Position numbers and translations under genes: made by a program | Part shown: positions 41,264 to 49,166 of the stretch, piece by piece | Position numbering within the stretch: the stretch's first letter is position 1 | Layout of the letters: each line of letters opens with the position of its first letter | NCBI RefSeq assembly: GCF_900103365.1 | Contig: NZ_LT629703.1 | Span: 5,566,501 to 5,630,500, forward strand | DNA from: Afipia sp. GAS231 | GTDB taxonomy: Bacteria; Pseudomonadota; Alphaproteobacteria; Rhizobiales; Xanthobacteraceae | Direction: 5' to 3' | DNA length: 64,000 bases | Notes under the pieces: model-generated | Databases searched by the model: none | Told to the model about the DNA's origin: nothing | What the model saw: only the letters and a program-made list of their open reading frames with translations

Positions 41264-43000
41264 ATGAACTCCTCTGCCGAAGCACCTCACGTATCGATCC
41301 AATCCCTGATCCCCGAACTCGATCAACTCGCCACCGGCGTTCTGGAAGACTGGAAGGTGCCGGGTGCGACGCTCGCCGTGGTGCAGGACGGCAAGGTGGC
41401 GCTGACGCGGGCCTGGGGCGTGCGCGATGTCGAGCGCGATCTGCCGATGACGACGGCGACGCAGTTCGTGATCTGCTCGATCACCAAATCCTTCACCGCG
41501 ACCGCGATGGCATTGCTGCACAACGAGGGGCGGCTCGACTGGACCAAACCGGTTCGCGACTACATGCCCGAGTTTCGTTTGCACGATGCGATCGCGACCG
41601 AGCGCGTCACCGTGCGCGATCTGCTGTCGCATCATTCGGGCTTGCCGCGCCATGACTGGGTGCATTTTGCCGGCGACCGTGCGCCGGCCGAAATGCTCGC
41701 GCCAATGCGATATCTCGAGCCGAGCCGCGATCTCCGCTCCACCTGGCAATACAGCAACCTCGGCTACAACGTCGCCGGTCTCCTGATCGAGCGGCTCAGC
41801 GGGCAGAGTTACGAGGCATTTATCCGCGCCCGGCTGACCGACCGGCTCGGCATGAAGGTCGGCTTTTCCCTCGAAGAGCTCGAAGCCATCCCGGACGCTG
41901 CGCGGCCCTACATGATGCATGAGGATACGCGGCTGCCGGCGATGCGCCTGCCGATCCGCACCACCGCGGCCGGCGCGATCAACACCTCGGTCGAAGACCT
42001 TGCCAACTGGATGCGACTGCACCTCGGCAAAGGCGAACTCGATGGCGAGCGTTTGCTGCCGGCGACGCTGGTCGCCGAACTGCATGCGGCGCGCATCTAC
42101 ATCTCCCAGCCAAGCGAGGCCGAGTTCGGCGAAGGCCATTATGGCCTCGGCTTCCAGTGCAATTCCTATCGCGGCGACCGGCTGGTGCGGCACGGCGGCG
42201 GCTGGCCCGGCTGGAACACGGAGATGGCGATGCTGCCGGATCATGGCATCGGCGTTGCCGTCTTCACCAACCGCAGCCCGAGCGAGGCGACGATGGCCCT
42301 GACGTGGTATATCCTCGACCGGCTGCGCGGCCGCGAACCGGTCGACTGGCGCGGGCGGGCCAAGAAACGCCGCGACGAGTTCATCGCCCATATCCAGGCC
42401 GACAAGGACGCGCGCGAGAAAGCCCGCCACAAGAACACGAAGCCTGCGCACGAACTCGAAGCCTATGCCGCCGACTACGAACATCCGGCCTATGGCGTGA
42501 TGTCGGTCCGCTATCAGCACGGCGCGCTGCAGTGGTCGTGGCGCGGCATGTTCGCGCCGCTGTTGCACCGTCATTACGAGACGTTCGAACTGCCCGAGGT
42601 GCCGGATCGCCTGCTGCCGGACAGGCTCGCCATCACCTTCCTGACCGATCGCGACGGCAACATCGTCAGTCTCTCGACCTCGCTCGAGCCGATGGTCAAG
42701 GATATCGTGTTCACGCGCCTGGCCTCCGGCGACTGCCTGGATCCGGCCTTCCGTGCGCGTTGCGTCGGCGAGTTCAAGGGCGGCGCGACCATGCATCGCG
42801 TGACGCTCGATGACAAAGGTGGACTGGTGCTGAAGCCCGACTTCCAGCCGGCCTATCACCTCGCGCCCCAGCAGGGCCGGCGCTTCCGTATTGTCGAGCT
42901 TAAAGGCTTTGTCATCGAATTCCGCGGCGAGGGGACGACGATCGATGAATTGATGTTCTATCAGCCGAACGGGACCTTCACGGCACGGCGCGTGGCGTAG
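41264..43000 (+). CDS. Serine hydrolase of the beta-lactamase superfamily with C-terminal DUF3471-like domain
   Basis: ATG 41264 is favoured over TTG 41243 because AAGAGAG is then properly spaced. The 578-residue product has the nucleophile SITK at 72-75, the tyrosine motif YSN at 163-165 and the RHGGGWPGW block in place of the third motif. A C-terminal domain (about 400-578) resembles the DUF3471/lipocalin-like tails of penicillin-binding-protein-related hydrolases. There is no signal peptide, unlike the serine hydrolase at 12363, so it is probably cytoplasmic. Likely an esterase or D-aminopeptidase-like enzyme; substrate unknown. Confidence 0.87.
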   Translation: MNSSAEAPHVSIQSLIPELDQLATGVLEDWKVPGATLAVVQDGKVALTRAWGVRDVERDLPMTTATQFVICSITKSFTATAMALLHNEGRLDWTKPVRDYMPEFRLHDAIATERVTVRDLLSHHSGLPRHDWVHFAGDRAPAEMLAPMRYLEPSRDLRSTWQYSNLGYNVAGLLIERLSGQSYEAFIRARLTDRLGMKVGFSLEELEAIPDAARPYMMHEDTRLPAMRLPIRTTAAGAINTSVEDLANWMRLHLGKGELDGERLLPATLVAELHAARIYISQPSEAEFGEGHYGLGFQCNSYRGDRLVRHGGGWPGWNTEMAMLPDHGIGVAVFTNRSPSEATMALTWYILDRLRGREPVDWRGRAKKRRDEFIAHIQADKDAREKARHKNTKPAHELEAYAADYEHPAYGVMSVRYQHGALQWSWRGMFAPLLHRHYETFELPEVPDRLLPDRLAITFLTDRDGNIVSLSTSLEPMVKDIVFTRLASGDCLDPAFRARCVGEFKGGATMHRVTLDDKGGLVLKPDFQPAYHLAPQQGRRFRIVELKGFVIEFRGEGTTIDELMFYQPNGTFTARRVA

Positions 43001-43007
43001 AGCGTAG

Positions 43008-43068
43008 CCCGGATGAGCCAACGGGTCGCGCGAATGCGCGCCGGATGACAGGCTCCGCGAGATCCGGG
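43008..43068. repeat. Dispersed repeat copy (GCGCGAATGCGCGC family) with flanking inverted ends
   Basis: This is the most complete copy of the element also at 22708 and 34744. It is bounded by CCCGGAT (43008-43014) and ATCCGGG (43062-43068), and contains AACGGGTCGCGCGAATGCGC followed by GATGACAGGCTCCGCG. It lies 7 bp after the serine hydrolase stop. Confidence 0.75.
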
Positions 43069-43114
43069 ATCTTTGTCGGCACCCCGCATATCACTGCGTT
43101 CATGCGGACTACAT

Positions 43115-43402
43115 TTATTTGTGACCCGCCGCGCCGGTTCCCGTCGCCGGAGCTGGGGGCGTTCCATGACCGGTTCCGATCGTGTCGCCGGACGTACCGT
43201 TGTTCAACACGCCACTCGCAACGCCTGCACCAGGACTCGGACGATTATCGCTACTGGAACCGGCATTCGCCGGATTCGATATGGCGGGAGAAACCGCGGT
43301 ATCGCCCGTCGTCGTGGTCGAACCCCTGCTGGCGTTCTGCGCGAGTGTCATCGAATTTGCGAAAAGGGCGGCGGTCGCGACCGTGATGATGGCGAATTTC
43401 AT
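43115..43402 (-). CDS. Small secreted Ser/Thr/Gly/Asn-rich protein
   Basis: ATG 43402 has a good ribosome site (GAGGGAACC) and opens a signal peptide (MKFAIITVATAALFANSMTL, cut after LAQ). The mature ~73 residues are low-complexity (GSTTTTGDTAVSPAISNPAN, ending TGTGAAGHK) with no cysteines and no known domain. The longer frame to 43483 is not supported. Proteins of this type occur in many Bradyrhizobium strains; function unknown. Confidence 0.6.
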   Translation of the reverse strand: MKFAIITVATAALFANSMTLAQNASRGSTTTTGDTAVSPAISNPANAGSSSDNRPSPGAGVASGVLNNGTSGDTIGTGHGTPPAPATGTGAAGHK

Positions 43403-43566
43403 GTTGGTTCCCTCGGGAGAGGCCGACATGAAAACGACTGCGCGAGAGGTAAGTTCCCTCAGGTGTTCCCGCGCGGTTTTCAAACACGGGCTGAATGGCC
43501 GGTTCAGAGCGGGTTCATCGCGCCTATATTACTTCTGGGCGAGGGCGCAGGCGCGTGAGGTGGACG

Positions 43567-43908
43567 ATGTCGAACTCCCAAATTGCTTTTGATCCGATTG
43601 GCACCGTGGTGGACTGGATTGACGCCTGCCGGCAGCGCAGTCTCGCAGCCCTCATCGATCTCTATGACGATGCGGCGAAAGTCGATTGTTGCGAGGGCGG
43701 TAGCTTTCGCGGCAAGTCCGGTGTGGAACGCTACTGGCTTCCCAAACTGAAGAAGCCGGTGCCGGGTGCGTTTGCGATCGATGCGTTGTTGCCCGAGGCC
43801 GGAGGCATCTCGCTCGATTACCGGGATCACGACGGCAGGCCGGTCCGCACCCATTTCCGTTTCAGCGAAACCGGCAAGATCATCAGCACCGCTTGCGGGC
43901 CCACTTAA
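43567..43908 (+). CDS. NTF2-like (SnoaL-type) small protein
   Basis: ATG 43567 after GAGGTGG gives a 113-residue product with the cone fold of the NTF2 superfamily: VVDWIDACRQRSLAALIDLY, then a DAAKVDCCEGGSFRGKSGVE loop typical of the family, and strands ending THFRFSETGKII. There is no signal peptide. Members bind small molecules or act as small isomerases; nothing specific can be said. The stop codon overlaps that of the converging Cys-rich gene. Confidence 0.72.
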   Translation: MSNSQIAFDPIGTVVDWIDACRQRSLAALIDLYDDAAKVDCCEGGSFRGKSGVERYWLPKLKKPVPGAFAIDALLPEAGGISLDYRDHDGRPVRTHFRFSETGKIISTACGPT

Positions 43909-44183
43909 CGGCAGACCTGCTCCCAGGTGCATTTGCCCGAGGCATCGCACACCTGTGCCTGCTTACACTCTGATCCGCCCAGCCCCTTCACGTTCGGCGG
44001 AATGACCGGGGCAACCGACGGTCTCGGAGGCCGGCACACCGTCGGCGGGCAAACCATTGGCCGGTTGACGCCACTATCGCATACGGGCTGCATTTGCCCG
44101 TCGACGCACTGGCAGGTGCAGGCCGCGTTCGCGGCGCTGCCACCGATCAACAACAGGGTGAGTGCGAATAGAACCGAACGCAT
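43905..44183 (-). CDS. Small secreted cysteine-rich protein
   Basis: The 92-residue product has a signal peptide (MRSVLFALTLLLIGGSAANA). The mature 72 residues hold ten cysteines in a spaced pattern (CTCQC, PVC, MVC, TVC, SEC, QVC, GKC, QVC) with a Pro-rich middle (CRPPRPSVAPVIPP). An even number of cysteines in a periplasmic protein suggests five disulfides. I do not recognise the family. It overlaps the stop of the plus-strand NTF2-like gene by 4 bp. Confidence 0.68.
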   Translation of the reverse strand: MRSVLFALTLLLIGGSAANAACTCQCVDGQMQPVCDSGVNRPMVCPPTVCRPPRPSVAPVIPPNVKGLGGSECKQAQVCDASGKCTWEQVCR

Positions 44184-44357
44184 GCGGCCTCCCTAAAATT
44201 CATCCCGGCATGAGCCGCCGATTCAGTTGCTCGGTGCAAAACGTAACACAGGAACCAGCGCCGCGCACCCGATGCGTCATTCTGACGATGTCACCACAGG
44301 AACGTTTGACGACGCCCTTCGTTTTCCTCGGTCTACTCACACCCGGAGGAACGTCAC

Positions 44358-44717
44358 ATGGTTACGGAAGTACGCGAACAAGGTAATCTGATCGGCAGCG
44401 ACAAGGTCGAGGGAACCGCCGTCTATGGCGCCGACCGCACCAAGATCGGCTCGATCGAGCGTGTCATGATCGACAAGCAGAGCGGCAAGGTGTCCTACGC
44501 CGTGCTGTCGTTCGGCGGTTTTCTCGGCATCGGCGACGATCATTATCCGCTGCCGTGGCAATCGCTGAAATACGATACCTCGCTTGGCGGTTACGTCACC
44601 GGTGTGACCGAAGCGCAGCTCAAGGGCGCGCCGAAATACGGTAACGACAATGCCTGGAACTGGGCCGACGCGACCCGCACCCGCGCCGTCAACGACTACT
44701 ACGGCATCGCGATCTGA
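44358..44717 (+). CDS. PRC-barrel domain protein
   Basis: The 119-residue protein begins after a strong GGAGGAACGTCAC ribosome region. It has the PRC-barrel pattern: LIGSDKVEGTAVYGADRTKI, GSIERVMIDKQSGKVSYAVL, FGGFLGIGDDHYPLPWQSL. PRC barrels occur in photosynthetic reaction centre H subunits and RimM and as small stress-linked proteins in rhizobia. This stand-alone form has no extra domain or membrane segment. A terminator follows, so it is a one-gene unit. Confidence 0.88.
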   Translation: MVTEVREQGNLIGSDKVEGTAVYGADRTKIGSIERVMIDKQSGKVSYAVLSFGGFLGIGDDHYPLPWQSLKYDTSLGGYVTGVTEAQLKGAPKYGNDNAWNWADATRTRAVNDYYGIAI

Positions 44718-44737
44718 CCCCGCGCGCTCCATCGGCA

Positions 44738-44764
44738 AAAGGCCCGCCTTCACGGCGGGCCTTT
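44738..44764 (+). terminator. Rho-independent terminator after the PRC-barrel gene
   Basis: AAAGGCCCGCC (44738-44748) pairs perfectly with GGCGGGCCTTT (44754-44764) around a 5-nt loop, followed by CTGTTT. It is a typical strong intrinsic terminator. Confidence 0.87.
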
Positions 44765-44807
44765 CTGTTTAAAGCGTCGCGAGAATACGAAGTTGTATCT
44801 ATCGACC

Positions 44808-44886
44808 GTTATTGCGAGGAGCGAAGCGACGAAGCAATCTATTTGGCCGAGGGAAGAATGGATTGCTTCGCTTCGCTCGCAATGAC
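44808..44886. repeat. Palindromic repeat, GAAGCAATC hairpin family
   Basis: GAAGCAATC (44831-44839) and GATTGCTTC (44861-44869) are perfect complements, flanked by ATTGCGAG-like outer arms (44810-44818 and 44877-44884). It shares arms with the repeat at 34680. It lies just upstream of the HiPIP gene. Confidence 0.72.
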
Positions 44887-44931
44887 GGGAAGAGGACACT
44901 ACAATCGCCCCCGCAACAACGGAGCAGCCCC

Positions 44932-45195
44932 ATGGCCGGACAGCAATCGGACCCCTCGCGGCGAAAGATCATGCGCGCGGCGGCCGGGGTTGCAACGGCG
45001 GCGCTTTGCTTCCGGATCGTGCGCGCCGCAGCGTCGGACAAGATGACGCGGCAGCAGGCCGAATATCAGGATATGCCGAACGGCATCTATAGCTGCGGAT
45101 TATGCACGCTGTTCGAGCCGCCGGCCGGCTGCAAGGTGGTCGAGGGTGAGGTCGGCAAGGACGGCTGGTGCAAGGCGTTCGCGCTCGCGGATTGA
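44932..45195 (+). CDS. High-potential iron-sulfur protein (HiPIP) with Tat-like signal
   Basis: ATG 44932 (GGAG upstream) gives an 87-residue protein. The N-terminus has a twin-arginine-like signal (SRRKIMRAAAGVATAALCF). The mature part has the HiPIP cysteine spacing C55-x2-C58-x8-C67-x12-C80, in YSCGLCTLFEPPAGC and DGWCKAF. HiPIPs carry one 4Fe-4S cluster and shuttle electrons in the periplasm. The Tat pathway fits export with the cluster already inserted. No redox partner gene is adjacent. Confidence 0.85.
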   Translation: MAGQQSDPSRRKIMRAAAGVATAALCFRIVRAAASDKMTRQQAEYQDMPNGIYSCGLCTLFEPPAGCKVVEGEVGKDGWCKAFALAD

Positions 45196-45244
45196 AACGG
45201 GCCGAGGCGGCATCTGGCGCCGCCCCGGTTGCTCGCGATGAAGA

Positions 45245-46465
45245 CTACGATCCAGCCGGGTCCGGCACGGATTCGATCGAGGGCAGCGGCTCGTCGTGGA
45301 TCCTGGCCTCGAAGCCGCGCAGCCGCTGGTAGATCGAGATCAGTTCGACGATCGTGCTCCATGCATTGATGAGGTACTGGAACGAGCTGCGGACCTCCGC
45401 GAACGCACTCAGGATCTGTTGCATCAGGCCGAGCGTGATCTTTCCGGCGACGAGGGTGGGGGCGAGCAGGATGTAGGGAAAGATGACGTCGGTCTGCAGA
45501 TAAACGTAGCGGCCGACGTTGAAGTACATGAAGTTCAAATAGAGCCGGAAATAGTTGGTCCTGACGTCGTGGAAAAGGTCGCTCAACTTCGGAGGCTGGG
45601 CGCGGGCAGGATCGTCTTCGCCGAGCACGAGTTCCTTCCGGTAGGCGGCTTCGACGCGCTGGTTGAAGAATTCGATCCGGGGCAGGCGAATACCGATCAG
45701 CGCCAGCGTGCCGGTGCCGAGCATCGACCAGATCACGGCGGCCCACACCAGCGAATAGGGGATGGAACCGATCACCGGCAGCTCGGTGATATTGCGCGAC
45801 AGCACGACCAGCACCGGCAGGAAGGCGATGAGCGTCATCACAGCTCTGATCAAATTGACGCCAAGGCTCTCCATTGTCGTGGCGAACCGCATGGTGTCTT
45901 CCTGCACCCGTTGCGAGGCGCCCTCGATGGTACGAAGCCGCGCCCAGTTGACGACGTAGAAGTCGTTCATCGCGGTCCGCCAGCGGAAGATGTAGTGGCT
46001 GACGAAGAAACTCGTCAGCACGGCGACCACGATGCCGACCGTAGCGATGCCCGCGAAGGTCTGTATGCCGCCGTACAATTGCTCGGTCGTGACCGACCCC
46101 GGTTTCGAAAGCGCGGCCTGGATCAGATTATAGAAGGGTCCGCGCCAGCCGTTGATGGCGACGCTGACCTGGACCTGGAAGTAGGAGCTGAACAGGATCA
46201 GCGCCGAGCCAATGATCGACCATGGCGCCCAGGGATGCGGCGAAAACGTCATCCAGGCGCCCGCGAAGATGGCGACGGCGAGCGCGAAATAAAGGTCGAA
46301 CCAGAGCTCGCGCGCCGACAGGAACATCGCGACGCCGATCACTGGCTGTTCGGACGAGCCGAACAGAGTGCTGGCGAAACTGTACCAGAGTGTCATCGCC
46401 AGCGCGGTCCACACGATCACGGAGATGAAGAAAAGTTTCGGGCGTGGGAAGAATGAGACGAACAT
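45245..46465 (-). CDS. sbmA: SbmA/BacA-family peptide transporter
   Basis: The 406-residue membrane protein has the length of E. coli SbmA and several hydrophobic helices. Recognisable blocks are the N-terminal FVSFFPRPKLFF, FSSYFQVQVSVAINGWRGPFY, FRWRTAMNDFYVVNWARLR, and IEGASQRVQEDTMRFA. There is no ATPase domain, so it is the proton-driven SbmA/BacA type and not the BclA ABC type. Relatives import antimicrobial peptides and, in rhizobia, nodule-specific peptides, and are needed for bacteroid life in some hosts. It is 44 bp downstream of the ScfR-like gene on the same strand. Confidence 0.88.
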   Translation of the reverse strand: MFVSFFPRPKLFFISVIVWTALAMTLWYSFASTLFGSSEQPVIGVAMFLSARELWFDLYFALAVAIFAGAWMTFSPHPWAPWSIIGSALILFSSYFQVQVSVAINGWRGPFYNLIQAALSKPGSVTTEQLYGGIQTFAGIATVGIVVAVLTSFFVSHYIFRWRTAMNDFYVVNWARLRTIEGASQRVQEDTMRFATTMESLGVNLIRAVMTLIAFLPVLVVLSRNITELPVIGSIPYSLVWAAVIWSMLGTGTLALIGIRLPRIEFFNQRVEAAYRKELVLGEDDPARAQPPKLSDLFHDVRTNYFRLYLNFMYFNVGRYVYLQTDVIFPYILLAPTLVAGKITLGLMQQILSAFAEVRSSFQYLINAWSTIVELISIYQRLRGFEARIHDEPLPSIESVPDPAGS

Positions 46466-46509
46466 TCGATTGTCCTGTTCTGGCCAAAGGGATTAGCGGA
46501 TTGGGTGGC

Positions 46510-47955
46510 TCACAACTCTCTTGCGTTGCTGAATGCGAACGACGATACCCGCCGCGTGGTCTCGTCCAGGATCAGCGTCCGCGTGATCGGCGGCTCGGCG
46601 CGCTGGCTGCAGTTCTCGCGCTCGCAGAGCCGGCAGTTGACGCCGATCGGCGTGCCCTCGGTCTTCTCCAGATCGATGCCCGCGGCGTAGACGAGTTTGG
46701 TGGCATGACGGATTTCGCAACCGAGCCCGATCGCAAAGCGCGGCTGCGGCTGCGGGTGCGGCGCCACCGGGCGGCGCACCGTCTGCGCGATCGAGAAATA
46801 GCGGGTGCCGTCCGGCAGCTCGATCACCTGGCTGAGCAGCCGGTCGGGGGTGTCGAAGGTCGAGTGCACATTCCATAGCGGGCAGGTACCACCGAATTTC
46901 GAGAATGGAAACGTGCCGGAAGAAAACCGCTTGGAGACGTTGCCGGCATTGTCGACGCGCAGCAGGAAGAACGGCACGCCGCGTGCGTTCGGCCGTTGCA
47001 GCGTGGTCAGGCGATGGCAGACCTGTTCGAAGCCGGCGCTGAAGCGCTGCGCCAGCACGTGCACGTCGTAACTCAGCGCCTCCGCCGCAGCGTGAAACGC
47101 CTGATAGGGCATCATCGCAGCCGCAGCGAAATAATTCGCCAGCGTAATCCGGTAGAGCCGGCGCGGCGTGTCGTCGAGCGGGCCGGCGCGGCTCACGATG
47201 GCATCGATGGCGGCGCTGGATTCGGCAAGTCCGATCTGCAGCGCGAGCTGAAAGCTGCGCCCGGCGCCATCGAGCAGTTCGGAAATCAGGAGTTGTCGGC
47301 GATGACGGTCGAACCGCCGCAACGTCTCGCGCATCACGTCGACAGGCATGATGCGGGTGACGATCGAATGCTTTTCGCGCAGGCGCGTCGAAAGCGCCGC
47401 GAACAGGCCCTCGGCTGGCACGTTGAGTTCGTCACGGAGGTTTTCCGCGGCGGTTTCGAGTTCGGGAAAGTAATTGCGGTTGGCCTCGATCAGGTCGCGC
47501 ACGCGCTCGATCGGGTTGGCTTCGAATCGGCTGCCGTCGTCGCGGTCGGCCATTTGGGCGGCGACCATGGTCTCGCCGCGGCGGGCTTCGGTATAGGCGG
47601 CGTAGAGCCGCTGCAGGGAATGGGTCACGCCGGGGCACAGCTCGGCGAGGTCGCGCAGTTCCTGCTTCGGCAGGTCGATCTGGCGGAACAGCGGATCGGA
47701 GAAGATTTCGTTCAGTTCGGCAAAGAAGCGATCCTCGTCGGCGGTGGCGAGATCGCGCAGATCGAGGTCATAGGTCTCGGCCAGCCGGAGCAGGATCTGC
47801 GCCGTCACCGGCCGCTGGTTACGCTCTATCAGGTTGATATAGCTCGGAGAAATGCCAAGTCCCTCGGCAATCTGGGTCTGCGACAGGCCAAGCTGCTGGC
47901 GGATTCGCCGGAACCTTGGCCCGACAAACAGCTTTTTTCCGGAATCAGCGGGCAT
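46510..47955 (-). CDS. ScfR-type XRE-family regulator of short-chain acyl-CoA metabolism
   Basis: The 481-residue protein has an N-terminal Cro/C1-type helix-turn-helix (about 12-66; LSQTQIAEGLGISPSYINLI), an IrrE-like middle (YFAAAAMMPYQAFHAAAEAL) and a Cys-rich C-terminal block (GVNCRLCERENCSQRAEPPI). This layout is that of the ScfR/RamB/MccR group, which regulate acetate, propionate and glyoxylate metabolism by sensing short acyl-CoA. The ImmA/IrrE zinc-protease motif HExxH is not seen, as is normal in this group. Its target here is not shown; sbmA follows on the same strand. Confidence 0.82.
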   Translation of the reverse strand: MPADSGKKLFVGPRFRRIRQQLGLSQTQIAEGLGISPSYINLIERNQRPVTAQILLRLAETYDLDLRDLATADEDRFFAELNEIFSDPLFRQIDLPKQELRDLAELCPGVTHSLQRLYAAYTEARRGETMVAAQMADRDDGSRFEANPIERVRDLIEANRNYFPELETAAENLRDELNVPAEGLFAALSTRLREKHSIVTRIMPVDVMRETLRRFDRHRRQLLISELLDGAGRSFQLALQIGLAESSAAIDAIVSRAGPLDDTPRRLYRITLANYFAAAAMMPYQAFHAAAEALSYDVHVLAQRFSAGFEQVCHRLTTLQRPNARGVPFFLLRVDNAGNVSKRFSSGTFPFSKFGGTCPLWNVHSTFDTPDRLLSQVIELPDGTRYFSIAQTVRRPVAPHPQPQPRFAIGLGCEIRHATKLVYAAGIDLEKTEGTPIGVNCRLCERENCSQRAEPPITRTLILDETTRRVSSFAFSNAREL

Positions 47956-47983
47956 GACAGGCTTCCTGACCTATCGTTGTGAC

Positions 47984-48032
47984 TAACTTTACAAAATGAC
48001 ATTTATTACAAGTATTGATGTTACACAACATC
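47984..48032 (-). promoter_or_regulatory. AT-rich promoter/operator region of the ScfR-like gene
   Basis: This is an unusually AT-rich stretch between divergent genes. It contains two TTGTAA direct repeats on the minus strand (17 bp apart, start to start) and GATGTTACACAACATC, a perfect 6-bp-arm palindrome at 48017-48032. RamB/ScfR regulators often act on their own promoters, so these are candidate sites. Binding is inferred. Confidence 0.4.
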
Positions 48033-48155
48033 ACCATTCGAATACAAGGTAGCTGTACGAAATCGCCATTCTGGCGTTTAGTTCTCAGCACGTTTCGCAA
48101 CGCATTGTCACGAATGTCGATTGCAGCCGGGTAAGCGGAATAACAGGAGACGACC

Positions 48156-48362
48156 ATGACGAAGAGCAATTTCTGGGTGATCGGCGGCGAGTTCGGATCG
48201 ATGAACTTCCACAAGCTCGTGGAAGGCTCGGCCCAGGTGCAGGGTCCGTTCACGACCCGCAAGGAAGCCGAGGATGCGTGGCGCGCGGTTTCGGAAGAGA
48301 ACCGTCACAAGGCCGGCGTACGCTTTTCGATCGTGGAAGAGCCCTCGCGCGTCTCGGCCTGA
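48156..48362 (+). CDS. DUF4170 family small protein
   Basis: The 68-residue protein (MTKSNFWVIGGEFGSMNFHK) has a strong AGGAG ribosome site. It fits the DUF4170 family: a short alpha/beta protein ending GPFTTRKEAEDAWRAVSEEN and RFSIVEE. No function is known. It is a single gene divergent from the ScfR-like regulator, so the shared AT-rich region may control both. Confidence 0.85.
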   Translation: MTKSNFWVIGGEFGSMNFHKLVEGSAQVQGPFTTRKEAEDAWRAVSEENRHKAGVRFSIVEEPSRVSA

Positions 48363-48403
48363 TCGGCCGGCCGCACATAAAATCCAGGGAAACGCCAAGG
48401 ACA

Positions 48404-48437
48404 GGCGGCCTCATCCGGTTTTCCGGGTGGGGCCGTC
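48404..48437 (+). terminator. Hairpin after the DUF4170 gene
   Basis: GGCGGCCTCATCCGG (48404-48418) and CCGGGTGGGGCCGTC (48423-48437) form a 15-bp stem including G-U pairs, with a TTTT loop. It lacks a real T-tract after the stem, so termination is plausible but not certain. Confidence 0.45.
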
Positions 48438-48611
48438 TTGCGATTTGCAGGCACGCCGAACAACCGTTTCGCTCGCCTCACGGGCGCCTGGCTCAGTGAG
48501 TCTCGAAGCCAATGAATACGTAAGTTATTGAAAATAAACGACCTTTGCGCAAGCCATGGTTACTGATAGGTTAACCGCGCCCACCCCTTCAGGACAAAGG
48601 CGGCTTGCAAA

Positions 48612-49166
48612 ATGTCAGACGCGCAGAACACCGGCAATGAGGCCCGCGAAACGCGACCGACGCGGCTGCGCGACGCTTTGCGCCAGGCCCGGATCGAGGC
48701 CGCCGATCGCACCGGCGTCGTCGTCGAACTGCGCGACGCCGAAGTCGCGCGGCTCGAGATTCTGAACGAGGCGCTCGACCCGCTGTTTGCCGAGGTGCCC
48801 GGACAGGTCGACCTGTTCGATCGCGGCGTCAGCCAGGGCGAAACCCCGCGGCTGTGGATCGACGTGGTCGCGCATGTTCTGATGGGCCGCGACAAGCGGA
48901 TCTATCGCTTCGTGCAGGACACCCGCTTCGGCCGCATCGTGCTCGCCGAATCGCATGACGTGCCCGTCATCGTCGATGCCGTCACCGGCTATGTCGCGCG
49001 CCGCATGATCGAGCGCGAGCATGCGATGGTGGCAACGCCGATGGCCGAGCCGGTGGCGGAGCCAAAGCCGCGCCGTCGCGGGTTCGGTACGTTCGTGTTC
49101 GGCTTTCTCGCCGGCGTGCTCGCGCTGTTCGCGCTGGCGCTGTTCGCGAGCTTGAAGAATCTCTAG
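48612..49166 (+). CDS. Tail-anchored-like membrane protein of unknown function
   Basis: The 184-residue protein is soluble for about 155 residues (LRDALRQARIEAADRTGVVV, LWIDVVAHVLMGRDKRIYRF, GRIVLAESHDVPVIVDAVTG) and ends with one membrane segment (GTFVFGFLAGVLALFALALF). This suggests a C-tail-anchored inner-membrane protein. No known domain is recognised. The middle region looks conserved and ordered. Its stop overlaps that of the converging phosphoesterase gene. Confidence 0.75.
   Translation: MSDAQNTGNEARETRPTRLRDALRQARIEAADRTGVVVELRDAEVARLEILNEALDPLFAEVPGQVDLFDRGVSQGETPRLWIDVVAHVLMGRDKRIYRFVQDTRFGRIVLAESHDVPVIVDAVTGYVARRMIEREHAMVATPMAEPVAEPKPRRRGFGTFVFGFLAGVLALFALALFASLKNL

Noticed and set aside
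41096..43021. 641-codon minus-strand frame opposite the serine hydrolase
   Set aside because: No recognisable domain; the plus-strand product has SITK, YSN and HGGG motifs in order.
45296..46456. 386-codon plus-strand frame opposite sbmA
   Set aside because: Composition dominated by Asp, Glu, Arg and His, with no fold; the minus strand encodes SbmA at its exact family length.
45245..46465. BclA-type ABC peptide transporter
   Set aside because: No Walker A, signature or Walker B motif is present; the protein is only 406 residues, as for SbmA/BacA.
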